A DNA stretch of 64,000 nucleotides, from the NCBI RefSeq assembly GCF_011074795.1, contig NZ_JAAMPF010000004.1, forward strand, positions 29,702-93,701, read 5' to 3'. Positions 7,978 through 17,105 of the stretch are shown in pieces. The first letter of the stretch is position 1, and every line of letters begins with the position of its first letter. The position numbers were made by a program, and so were the translations under genes. Below the pieces are notes generated by a model. It saw nothing but the letters and a program-made list of their open reading frames with translations, was not told the origin of the DNA and searched no databases. This DNA is from Marinobacter salicampi. Its GTDB lineage: Bacteria; Pseudomonadota; Gammaproteobacteria; Pseudomonadales; Oleiphilaceae.

Positions 7978-10830
7978 ATGTTCAAGAAAACTCTAATAAG
8001 CCTTGCCGTGGCGTCCTCACTTGGGCTGACCGGCTGTTTTAGTGATGGGGATACCGGGGCGAATGCGAACCCGGAATATAAGATTACTGATACGACCTAT
8101 GATAAGAGCCTGGTTCGGCCACTTTACAACCCGAACCCGATCGCAAATGATCCGCCAGCACAGTTCCCGGTCAACTCGGACCTGATCCTCCTGCTGGGTG
8201 CGACTCAAAGTGCCAACTTTGACTTTACCGGCACCTCTGCAGGCAGCTCTCCGGCAGACGATGCAATCAACCGGCTTTCAGGATTTTCTACCTCCGGCGC
8301 ATTCAGCCAGAAATTCAGCGGCGAACTGAACCCTGACTCGGTCATGGCTAATACCACCGTTTTCCTTGTACCTCTGAATGTGGATCCGGTGCTAGAGAGG
8401 GCGCCAGAAGCTCTGCCTAACACGAACCCATCCAGCATAGTTTCCGATAACCCGTTCCTGAGCGACGAGGGCCTACAGCCCAAATTTCGTGCTGATGTTG
8501 TGAGTCTTGATGGTGGTGTAAACAATGCGATTCGCGTTGTGCCCCTTCAGCCACTGATCGAAGGGCAGAAGTACCTTGTTATTGTGACCGACGATGTACA
8601 GGGCGCGAACGGTAAGCCTATTGCCCGGTCCATTCAGGATCTGGAAATTGCAGATGGCACACTAGGCAACGCTGCGCTGGAAAACGTTAAGAATATTCTG
8701 GAAAGCTCTGACGCCCTTGGCAATGGCTTCCTGGCAGTGATGGGTGTTGAGGCTGAGTCCGCCCTTTCCTATTCCTTTACTACCAATGCAGACACCGAAG
8801 TTTTGAAGGCGATGATGGCGCCAGCGGCATATGGCCAGGCGCTTGGGGAGAAAGTGGGCTTTACAGCACAGTTGAAGGCGGTGAGAGATAATTTCCCCGC
8901 GCTGAATTTCTCGCAGCTAACGACAAAACTGGGCGATCTTTCTGAAAAAGCAGGCAAACTTGAGGCTAGGCAGCTCAACCCCGCAACGCTGACGGCAGCT
9001 GAACTGGCGGCCATCACCAGACTTGGTGAGCTTCAGAAAATTACGCTGCCTGCGAACATTGAAGCTGCAATCACTGGTGAAGTTGGTAAATCTTTGCATT
9101 TACCTGTTCCCAGGCCCTCTTTTTTCTCTTCGCCTACGCCTGCCAGTGGCTTGGCCACCATTGAAGGGTTAGCTGCCCAAAACCCCAACAACCCTATTGT
9201 AATAGCCGCTGACGGGGTGCGTGTTTCGCAAGGTGCTATCGCTTTGCCATATTTTCAATCGCTCCCAGGCTCAGATGGTACAGGCCTTTCAACCGGCAGG
9301 TTTGAAGGCAGCACAAGTTTGGAAGCCGGAATCAGTGAATCTCTGGAGCCCGGCGTTGATACCTTCCGCTTTCTAAGAGATACCGACGGCGCGCTCAACG
9401 TGAACGGCTACTTCCCGTTCCCAGAGCAGAAAGCAACAACTACCGTGCCGGTCGTGGCATTCCACCCAACTTCAGACAATACGAATTGCACGGTAACCGG
9501 TGAACCCGAAGGCGTGACTATATTCCAGCATGGCATTACGGTTGACCGCAGTGTTTCAATGCTTCCAGGAATTTTACTAGCCAACCAGTCCTGCCAGGTT
9601 GTGATTGCAATAGATCAGCCTCTACATGGCCTTGCTGGTGCTACGGCGGGTCTTATTCCGGGTCTTACGCCACTGTCGGAGGCATCGCTTACTGCGGCAA
9701 TACAACCATTTCTTGGCCTCAGCGAGGCACTTGACGATCAGCTCAACGCGCTGATCAGCGCTGACTACGTCGGTGAGCGTCACTTCAATTACACTGCTAA
9801 CGCACAGCAGCAGCCGGTCTCGGCTGATCTTGCAGACGTTGAATCGGGTAGTCTGTTCATTAATCCGTCCAACATGCTTAACAATCGGGATAACCTTCGT
9901 CAAGGCGTTGTCGATCTATTGAACGTGGCTGCATCTGTGCAAACCATGGGCATCACTGGACCGACAAATTCAGGCGAACTTGCAGGCTTGGATCTTCACT
10001 TTGTGGGCCATTCGCTCGGCGGAATTTCCGGTACGACGTTTGCGTCACTGGTTAACGACCCCACACTGAATGCAACCTTGAAGGGTACCTACCAGGCGGC
10101 TGGCGCTCCCCTGGACTCGCTTACCTTTCCAACACTGTCCACAGTGGTGTTGCATAACACTGGAGGACAGTTAACTCGCCTGATTGAGAACTCTCCGGCT
10201 TTCTCAAGCTCAATCATTGGGGGGCTGGCTGCGGCCGGCGTAAATCAGGGTACGGCTAACTTTGAGAATTTCCTCTATGTGTTCCAGTCGGTTGTTGATG
10301 CGACGGATCCGGTGAACTTCGCCAAATCCCTTGGTGGCTCAACGAACAATATCCTGATTAGCGAAGTAATTGGTGACTCAACCGTGCCGAACGAAGCAAA
10401 CGTTAACCCACTGGGTGAAGCATTCTCTGCACCGCTTGCATCCACTGAGCCTCTGATGGCATTGATTGATCTGGGTGCTGATGGAGGTACGCTGGCAGAC
10501 GGTGCGGGGCTTAACCTGGTTGAGGCGGGTTCTGCAGCAGGCGAAGGCGCATTGCCAGCAGCATCGTTCTTTGAAGGCGCCAATCCATGCACAGATGCCA
10601 ATCACGGCACGTTTGTCGGACCAGCAACACAGCCGGATCCTGAAGATGCGCAATGCCCTGGCGGCTCAAACACCATCCCGGCCTTCTCAGAGATGGTTCG
10701 GCAGACTATCCTAGCCATCGCTGGCGTTCCGGTTCTGACAACAACAAGCCCGGCTCCAGAAGACGCTGCAAACCTGTCAGTATTGGGCGAGAGCGATACT
10801 CTTGAGAGCGCACTGGATCAAGACGAATAA
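7978..10830 (+). CDS. Extracellular lipase lipoprotein, Pla-1/cef (VolA-like) family
   Basis: A 950-residue protein starting with a lipoprotein signal peptide (lipobox LTGC, Cys20), preceded by AGGAAAGG. A large N-terminal beta-rich region is followed by an alpha/beta-hydrolase domain with the nucleophile elbow GHSLGG near residue 680 and an oxyanion segment around FQHGITVDRS near 517. This matches the bacterial virulence-factor lipase family (Pla-1/cef, Vibrio VolA), which are surface lysophospholipases or lipases. It probably hydrolyses external lipids. By eye the gene is more AT-rich than its neighbours. It is monocistronic, with a strong terminator after it. Confidence 0.85.
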   Translation: MFKKTLISLAVASSLGLTGCFSDGDTGANANPEYKITDTTYDKSLVRPLYNPNPIANDPPAQFPVNSDLILLLGATQSANFDFTGTSAGSSPADDAINRLSGFSTSGAFSQKFSGELNPDSVMANTTVFLVPLNVDPVLERAPEALPNTNPSSIVSDNPFLSDEGLQPKFRADVVSLDGGVNNAIRVVPLQPLIEGQKYLVIVTDDVQGANGKPIARSIQDLEIADGTLGNAALENVKNILESSDALGNGFLAVMGVEAESALSYSFTTNADTEVLKAMMAPAAYGQALGEKVGFTAQLKAVRDNFPALNFSQLTTKLGDLSEKAGKLEARQLNPATLTAAELAAITRLGELQKITLPANIEAAITGEVGKSLHLPVPRPSFFSSPTPASGLATIEGLAAQNPNNPIVIAADGVRVSQGAIALPYFQSLPGSDGTGLSTGRFEGSTSLEAGISESLEPGVDTFRFLRDTDGALNVNGYFPFPEQKATTTVPVVAFHPTSDNTNCTVTGEPEGVTIFQHGITVDRSVSMLPGILLANQSCQVVIAIDQPLHGLAGATAGLIPGLTPLSEASLTAAIQPFLGLSEALDDQLNALISADYVGERHFNYTANAQQQPVSADLADVESGSLFINPSNMLNNRDNLRQGVVDLLNVAASVQTMGITGPTNSGELAGLDLHFVGHSLGGISGTTFASLVNDPTLNATLKGTYQAAGAPLDSLTFPTLSTVVLHNTGGQLTRLIENSPAFSSSIIGGLAAAGVNQGTANFENFLYVFQSVVDATDPVNFAKSLGGSTNNILISEVIGDSTVPNEANVNPLGEAFSAPLASTEPLMALIDLGADGGTLADGAGLNLVEAGSAAGEGALPAASFFEGANPCTDANHGTFVGPATQPDPEDAQCPGGSNTIPAFSEMVRQTILAIAGVPVLTTTSPAPEDAANLSVLGESDTLESALDQDE

Positions 10831-10847
10831 CTCGAGCTGAAACTTGA

Positions 10848-10874
10848 AAGCCCCGGTTCGCCGGGGCTTTTTTT
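10848..10874 (+). terminator. Intrinsic terminator of the lipase gene
   Basis: A 9-bp perfect stem (10848-10856 with 10861-10869) with a stable TTCG tetraloop is followed by seven T residues, 18 bases after the lipase stop codon. Confidence 0.93.
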
Positions 10875-11183
10875 GCCTCGCGTTTGCCTCAATGAAATAC
10901 CGGCTAGGCTCCACATGACTACCAATCAGGCCCAAGGCTCGGGATAATGGCTCTAGCTTGGTGTATTCGCCCTCTCAAAGCATGTGCCCACCAATTACTG
11001 CTGTCTTTTAACACCGCTAGGCCCTGGAGCTAGGCAGGGCATAGTCCTGAAGTGTGAGCTGTAGAAATGAATCACCAAGGAATGAACAACGTACATCGGG
11101 TATGGGGTAAAGCAGTTCGACCGTTCATCCAGTCCGGTACTGGAGCCATGGTAATGGAGAGAAACTGGAGGAGAGCGAAGAAA
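10875..11183. other. Intergenic region between convergent lipase and acylase genes
   Basis: These 309 bases hold no recognised gene. On the plus strand a 54-codon frame runs from ATG 11067 to TAG 11229 without a ribosome-binding site and with an Arg/Lys-rich C-terminal part. A short inverted repeat (GCCCTG/CAGGGC) occurs around 11022-11040. It could be a relic of an inserted element, but I could not identify one. Confidence 0.4.
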
Positions 11184-11221
11184 CTCAGGGCTACCCACTC
11201 TTACACGAGGGCCGCCCTGAG
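11184..11221 (-). terminator. Terminator-like hairpin after acylase 1
   Basis: An 8-bp perfect stem (11184-11191 with 11214-11221, 22-base loop) follows the acylase stop on the minus strand, with TTTCTT beyond it. This is a weaker intrinsic terminator than the one of the paralogous gene. Confidence 0.6.
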
Positions 11222-11234
11222 CAATCCGTAGTAA

Positions 11235-13913
11235 TTACTGGGTAATAGTCATCTCACCCTGAGGCAGAACATTGGCTGCAATGTCTTCTTCACTAAAGAA
11301 CAGTTGGCGGTACTCCTTATTCGAGTACTGCACACTCTGGTCCTTGAAGTTAGGTGACATGGGATCCGTGGACTGTGAGTAACTCAGCAGACCATAAGCC
11401 TCAGGTCCGTTATCGGTGAACTCAAGCCCAAAGTGCCAGCTTGTACCACGGGCCATTAGCCAGCCATCAACATTGTCGGTGCCGTCAGACAGGCCCGCTG
11501 TGTCATCGATTGTCGAAGGATCAATTCGCGGGAACCGTGTATCCTCAGCAAACTCTGAGTCCACAACACCGATCGCGTTAAAGGCCCCGTCAACGTTGCC
11601 GTCACCGCCATGCCAGGGAATCGGATCGGTCAGGAAAACCGGCACTTGCGCTGTTCCTGGCTGAGCACCACCTGAAGGACGGTAGTACTGCAGGCTTCCC
11701 AGCTCATCCGTTGGAAGAATACTCTGGGACTTGAGCGCAGTTACCCCGGCAGCCAGGGCTTGCAGCATCGAATCCTCGGGGGTCCCTTTATTGGTATCAG
11801 AAGGAGAAGAAGGCGTTCCAACAGGGTCATCCGGGCGGAAGCCAACGGTCAGATCCGTGTCAGACTGATTGTGATAGTTCGCAATAAATACGCGGAAGAT
11901 GTGGGCCCCAACACTGTCGATGTTGTATAGACCGTCCCAGCTCTGAAGCGCATCACACCAGCTGGTCAGATCTTCACCAGCAACCGTGGCAGAACCGATA
12001 GCATCACACCTCTGCTGTAGTTCGGGCAGAAATTGCTCAGCGTACCAGGCACGGTTATTCCAGATCACACCGATCAGCTCTTCGGCACTGAACTTACCGT
12101 CCTGTCCTGCTGGTGCTGGGGCAGTCGGCATGCCCGTATCCATGGGATTCTGAAGCATTTTCAGGCCGAGCCGGGTGCGGGGATTGATTTCGGACTTCTC
12201 TGGCCCGAACAGGGGCGAGAAACCGGTTAGGAAAGCATCTGGGTTAGTGGCCCAATGACTGCTATTGGAGTTCTGAACCCAGTCGGTGCGTACAAGTTTG
12301 GGTTTGTTCTCGTACGGTACCAGTCCGTTGCAAGGCCCTTCCACCCAATCATCTTCAGACGTACTGCCATCCAGGAGCGTAATACCTTCCTCGAATAGAG
12401 CTGCGTACGCCGGGCTGAACTGACGCTTGAAGTTTACAAGGGCGATGGATTTTTCCGATAGATTCGGAACCGAACTGCTGTCTATGTAGAAAGCATTTCC
12501 TTGGTCGTCCGCATAGGTGGTGTTCGTCCAGAGTGTAGTGCCACACTCCTCGAACACATTCTGGAATTCATCCAAATTGGTCGCCAGGCTCATTTTCAAC
12601 CATGTATCCAGTAACTGGTTCGTGTTGGCATTGGCATCCCGATAAGTATAAGCAGCAGGGGAATTATTTACGGCACCGTTAGAACCCCAGGCAGGCAGTT
12701 CGTCATCGACTGCATTAGCCGCGAGCATCGGGCCATACTCGCTGAAATAGAAGTCGCGTTCGAGAACCATCGGTTCCGTGCCGCCCATTTTCACCTCGAT
12801 CTGGAAGGTTTCAACCTTTATGGGACGCTCTTCGCCGTCCTTAATATAGGTGAGGTTATCCCCATCTTTTAGGGTGAGTTCGTACCAGGTAAACCTTTGG
12901 CTGGCGCTCACAGTATGTGACCAGGCCAGGTTCTCATTGAAATTGATCAAAGGTATAGCGGTCCCTAACAGGCCTGCCCCATGTGTATTAAGGTAGCCCG
13001 GAACCGTCATCTGCACTTCGTACAAACGGCGGTGGCCAGTGTAGGGAAAATGAGGATTTGCCAACAGTGCTCCACGGCCCTGTTCGGTCATGGTTTTGCC
13101 TATACCCCAGGCGTTGCTGGCCAGACCCATCTGCTCAAAGCCACGGTAGGAGCCAGCCCCTTTCTCCGCAGTTGCGACCACCTGTTTCAACAGTTTCTCT
13201 ACCTTATCGGTATCAGTCACCGGGTTCACAGGAGTAGGCGCGGGGCTCTCGTCCCGAGGAACAGCGAGAAATACAGCCCCGGTGGCAAAAGCTGCGCCAC
13301 TGGCGTACTGCGCTGCAATCCGATAGTGGGCAAGCAGATCTACAGGCGTAATCGTTTGTACCCATTCAGCATTTCTGCAGTCGGCTGGCAAGTCCGCAGG
13401 ATCGGTTTCCTCAACGTACTTGTTGTACCCAGCCGAAAAGCCCTCGACCATAGCGCGGCTCTCAGGATTGAGATCGTCAACCTGTTCCTCCGCTCCGCTG
13501 TATATTCGCTGCGCTTTATAGCTGAAATCATTCACTATATTCAGCCCGACGCCAAACAGGGCATCTGGCCCAGGCCCGAAATACTTCGACCGCTCGCTCC
13601 GCGCCTTTACGATAGCCTCCGCCAGCAGGCAAACGTTGTCCTGTGCCTGGGCATAGCCATGCCCAAACGCGGCGGAAGAAAGGTTATCTGCAGTTACATG
13701 AGGAACGCCTCCAGTTGTCCGCCGAATTGTTGCGGCTAGCTTTCCGTTGGCGGGAAACAACTGTTCGTTAACCTCGTTATTGTCACTCGAGCTCGAAGAC
13801 GAACTCCCACCGTCAAAGCAACCGGTTAACAGCACACTACCCGCTAGCGCGAGCCCCGTGGCATACCGTCTCATCACGGCCGACGATCGGGGTGAGTTTG
13901 AGTCCACTTTCAT
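11235..13913 (-). CDS. Penicillin/AHL acylase family lipoprotein (paralogue 1)
   Basis: An 892-residue N-terminal-nucleophile hydrolase precursor. A lipoprotein signal ends at LLTGC (Cys32), followed by Phe and a Ser-rich linker, so the protein probably sits in the outer membrane. An alpha-chain region contains GHGYAQAQDN near residue 80. The beta chain would begin at the Ser of LASNAWGIG near residue 262, the catalytic nucleophile exposed by self-cleavage. A later GWNN-like region is replaced by NFNENLAWSHTVSASQ. Relatives hydrolyse beta-lactams, acyl-homoserine lactones or aculeacin; the substrate is unknown here. The start at 13913 follows GGAAGGGAAAG. The gene is a tandem duplicate of the one at 14195-16858. 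Confidence 0.85.
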   Translation of the reverse strand: MKVDSNSPRSSAVMRRYATGLALAGSVLLTGCFDGGSSSSSSSDNNEVNEQLFPANGKLAATIRRTTGGVPHVTADNLSSAAFGHGYAQAQDNVCLLAEAIVKARSERSKYFGPGPDALFGVGLNIVNDFSYKAQRIYSGAEEQVDDLNPESRAMVEGFSAGYNKYVEETDPADLPADCRNAEWVQTITPVDLLAHYRIAAQYASGAAFATGAVFLAVPRDESPAPTPVNPVTDTDKVEKLLKQVVATAEKGAGSYRGFEQMGLASNAWGIGKTMTEQGRGALLANPHFPYTGHRRLYEVQMTVPGYLNTHGAGLLGTAIPLINFNENLAWSHTVSASQRFTWYELTLKDGDNLTYIKDGEERPIKVETFQIEVKMGGTEPMVLERDFYFSEYGPMLAANAVDDELPAWGSNGAVNNSPAAYTYRDANANTNQLLDTWLKMSLATNLDEFQNVFEECGTTLWTNTTYADDQGNAFYIDSSSVPNLSEKSIALVNFKRQFSPAYAALFEEGITLLDGSTSEDDWVEGPCNGLVPYENKPKLVRTDWVQNSNSSHWATNPDAFLTGFSPLFGPEKSEINPRTRLGLKMLQNPMDTGMPTAPAPAGQDGKFSAEELIGVIWNNRAWYAEQFLPELQQRCDAIGSATVAGEDLTSWCDALQSWDGLYNIDSVGAHIFRVFIANYHNQSDTDLTVGFRPDDPVGTPSSPSDTNKGTPEDSMLQALAAGVTALKSQSILPTDELGSLQYYRPSGGAQPGTAQVPVFLTDPIPWHGGDGNVDGAFNAIGVVDSEFAEDTRFPRIDPSTIDDTAGLSDGTDNVDGWLMARGTSWHFGLEFTDNGPEAYGLLSYSQSTDPMSPNFKDQSVQYSNKEYRQLFFSEEDIAANVLPQGEMTITQ

Positions 13914-14140
13914 AGTCTTTCCCTTCCTTTTTCTCATTGTTTTTATAGATCAGCACCTCTGCCAATCTCATATAAAATTAGCAGAGAAAGGCCATTTTCG
14001 CCCTAAACAGTAGGAATCTATTCAATTTAAAAAGGCCGAAATTCACGGAATGAGTAGGCAAGATTTAAGCGGAAATGCACGGCCACTGGCTGTACGGCTA
14101 TTTCGGTGGCGCTGGTTCAGGTGGGGAAAATACTGGAACG

Positions 14141-14182
14141 AAAAACTCCGGGCGGCCCAGTCTCGCAGGCCAGGCCGCCCGG
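14141..14182 (-). terminator. Intrinsic terminator after acylase 2
   Basis: A perfect 10-bp GC-rich stem (14148-14157 with 14173-14182, 15-base loop) is followed on the minus strand by AGTTTTT, 12 bases downstream of the acylase 2 stop. Confidence 0.88.
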
Positions 14183-14194
14183 CAGGCGAACAAT

Positions 14195-16858
14195 CTATTG
14201 GGAGACAGTCACCTCACCCTGAGGCAGAACATTTGCTGCAATATCTTCTTCAGTAAAGAACAGTTTGCGAGGCTCCTTGTTTGAGTACTGGATACTCTGA
14301 TCGACAAAGTAAGGCGACATGGGATCAGTGGACTGTGAGTAGCTCATCAGGCCATAGGCTTCGGGCCCGTTGTCGGTAAACTCCAGACCAAAATGCCAGG
14401 TCGTACCCCGTAGGACCATCCAGCCATCCACACCGTTTGAACCGTCTGAGAGACCTGCCGTGTTGTCGATGGTTGTGGATGCGATGATAGGGAAGCGGGT
14501 GTCTTCGGCAACCGCACCTTCTGCAGCGTCCATGGCCTGTATATCGTTAAAGGCGCCGTCGACGTCGCCGTTGCCACCATGCCAGGGAATCGGATCTGTT
14601 AGAAAAACCGCAACTTCGTCGGTACCTGGTTTCGCGCCGCCCGAGGGCCGGTAGTATTGAAGCGAGCCGAGCTCAGCCGTTGGCTGTATGCCCTGAGCTT
14701 CAAGTATGGCCACACCGGCCGCCAGGGCCTGGAGCATGGTGTCCTGCTCGGTTCCAGCACCCACCTCCGATGGCGTCGAGGGCGTGCCGACTGGATCGTC
14801 GGGCCTGAAATCTACCGTCAGATCGGTGGCGAACTGGGTGCGATAATTGGCCATGAATACCCGGAAGACATGCGCGCCGACACTGTCGATATTGTACAGG
14901 CCATCCCAGCTATGGAGCGCATCGCACCAGGCTGTCAGGTCCAGACCCGCCACCGGGCTAGCGCCGATAGCTGTACAACGCTGCCTCAGCTCGGGCAGGA
15001 ACTGCTCCGCGTACAAGGCACGGTTATTCCATACCACCCCGAGAAGCTCCTTGGCATTGAACTTCCCATCTTGCCCTGCCGGCAGGGGCGCGTCCGGCAT
15101 GCCAGGCTCCATGGGATTCTGGAGCATCTTCAGCCCCAATCTGGTCCGTGGGTTGAGCTCTGCCTTCTCCGGCCCGAACAGAGGCGAGTAGCCGGTCAGG
15201 AACTCATCGGGGTTGGTGGCCCAATGGCTGCTGTTTGAATTCTGCACCCAATCTGTCCTGACGAGCTTTGGCTTGTGCTCATAGGGAACCAGGCCGTTAC
15301 ATGACCCTTCGATCCAATCATCTTCAGAGGTACTGCCATCCAGCAACGTAACGCCGGCATTGAACAACTCTGCATATTCAGGGCTGGCCTGGCGTTTGAA
15401 GTTGATTAGCGCGATCGATTTATCCGAGAGATTTGGAACCGAGCTGCTATCAATGAAAAACGCATTGCCCTGGTCATCGGCATAGGTGACGTTGACCCAA
15501 AGCGTGGTACCACATTCTTCGAAAACACTCTGAAACTCATCCAGATTGCTAGCGCGACTCATCTTTAGCCAGGTATCCAACAGGTCACTGGAATCGGCAT
15601 TCGCGTCGCGATAGGTGTAAGCGACAGGAGCCTGGCTGACCGGACTCGGGTCCCCCCATGCAGGCAAGGGGTTTTCACCCTCATGGAGGGCCAGCATGGG
15701 GCCGTATTCGCTGAAATAAAACTCCCGCTCCAGAACCACCGGCTCCGGAACGCCAGGCATTGCGACTTCTATCTGAAAGGTTTCAGACGTTACTGGGCGC
15801 TCCTCACCATCCTTGATATAGGTGAGAGCATCACCCTCTTTAAGGGTCAGCTCGTACCAGGTAAATCGCCGGCTTGCAGAGTTGGTATGGGACCAGCCGA
15901 GGTTCTCGTTGAAGTTGATCAGAGGTATGGCCGTACCCAACAGGCCTGCACCATGGACGTTCAGGTACCCCGGAACGGTCATCTGCACTTCGTACAGGCG
16001 TCGGTGGCCGGTAAAGGGAAAGTGGGGGTTTGACATCAGGGCGCCTCGGCCCTGCTCTGTCATGGTTTTACCGATGGCCCAAGCGTTGCTAGCCAGGCCA
16101 GTATTCAGAAAGTTCCTGTCAGCGCGAGACTGCTTTTCGGCGGTGGCAACCACCTGTTTCTGCAGGTTCTTGAGCTCATCCGTGGTCGCTACGCCATCGG
16201 CGGGGGTCGGCGCCGGGCTCATATGGGGAGGTACGGCACCAAACACCGCACCGGTGGCAAAAAGCGCTCCGCTGGCATACTGGCCAACAATGCGGTAATA
16301 AGCGATCAGGTCCGCGGGGGTGATTTCCTTGACCCACTCGGCGTTACGGCACTGTGCCGGTAAATCGGCAGGGTCTGTTTCCACGACGTACCGGTTGTAG
16401 CCTTCCGTGAAACCCTCGACCAGGGCCCGGGTTTCCGGAGTAAGCTCTTCAAACTGCTGCCCTGCCCCACTATGAATTCCCTGGGCCTTATAGCTGAAGT
16501 CACTAATTATATTGATGTCTTTCGGGCCAGCTCCGAAATATTTTGATCGCTCGCTCCGGGCTTTTACGAAAGCCTCGGCCAAGAGGCAGACATTATCCTG
16601 TGCCTGCGCATACCCGTGCCCGAATGCGGCAGAAGAAAGGTTGCTTGCGGTTATGTGGGGTACGCCACCGTCTGTCCGGCGAATTGTGGCGCTGAGCTTG
16701 CCGTCAGCCGGAAATAATTGTTCGTTGATCTGGTCGCCTGAACCCGAATCTCCCCCGTCAAAACAACCGGTCAAAAGTAGGCCAGCTGCAAGCGCCAACC
16801 CCATCGCATATCGTCCCGGCAATACGCACGATTGGGCAAAAATTGAAGTCAATTTCAT
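14195..16858 (-). CDS. Penicillin/AHL acylase family lipoprotein (paralogue 2)
   Basis: An 887-residue paralogue of the neighbouring acylase, nearly collinear with it: lipobox LLTGC at Cys32, FDGG directly after, the same alpha-chain block GHGYAQAQDN, the same predicted self-cleavage site before SNAWAIG, and long identical stretches in the beta chain. The residue before the nucleophilic Ser is Ala in both, where many characterised acylases have Gly. The bases upstream of the two start codons also match, so the duplicated unit includes the 5' leader. Secreted to the periplasm and probably lipid-anchored. Acyl-amide hydrolysis is inferred from the family. Confidence 0.85.
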   Translation of the reverse strand: MKLTSIFAQSCVLPGRYAMGLALAAGLLLTGCFDGGDSGSGDQINEQLFPADGKLSATIRRTDGGVPHITASNLSSAAFGHGYAQAQDNVCLLAEAFVKARSERSKYFGAGPKDINIISDFSYKAQGIHSGAGQQFEELTPETRALVEGFTEGYNRYVVETDPADLPAQCRNAEWVKEITPADLIAYYRIVGQYASGALFATGAVFGAVPPHMSPAPTPADGVATTDELKNLQKQVVATAEKQSRADRNFLNTGLASNAWAIGKTMTEQGRGALMSNPHFPFTGHRRLYEVQMTVPGYLNVHGAGLLGTAIPLINFNENLGWSHTNSASRRFTWYELTLKEGDALTYIKDGEERPVTSETFQIEVAMPGVPEPVVLEREFYFSEYGPMLALHEGENPLPAWGDPSPVSQAPVAYTYRDANADSSDLLDTWLKMSRASNLDEFQSVFEECGTTLWVNVTYADDQGNAFFIDSSSVPNLSDKSIALINFKRQASPEYAELFNAGVTLLDGSTSEDDWIEGSCNGLVPYEHKPKLVRTDWVQNSNSSHWATNPDEFLTGYSPLFGPEKAELNPRTRLGLKMLQNPMEPGMPDAPLPAGQDGKFNAKELLGVVWNNRALYAEQFLPELRQRCTAIGASPVAGLDLTAWCDALHSWDGLYNIDSVGAHVFRVFMANYRTQFATDLTVDFRPDDPVGTPSTPSEVGAGTEQDTMLQALAAGVAILEAQGIQPTAELGSLQYYRPSGGAKPGTDEVAVFLTDPIPWHGGNGDVDGAFNDIQAMDAAEGAVAEDTRFPIIASTTIDNTAGLSDGSNGVDGWMVLRGTTWHFGLEFTDNGPEAYGLMSYSQSTDPMSPYFVDQSIQYSNKEPRKLFFTEEDIAANVLPQGEVTVSQ

Positions 16859-17105
16859 ACTATATCCCTTCCCTGTGGTCGTTTTTTCTTATCGATCAGC
16901 CCCTCCGCCAACCTACTCCTAAACTACCAGATAACGCTTGGTTCCGCTTACAAAACGTAACATATTCCGCTTTTAAATGGTTGTATAAACTACATTTATA
17001 GTCATTCAGGGGAAACTTTAAGGTCTTGTGATCTGAAGCAAAGCAATTGCGTATCCAACGGCTACACTGTATGGCGACTATCCAATAAAAACAGCAAGTC
17101 ATTTC

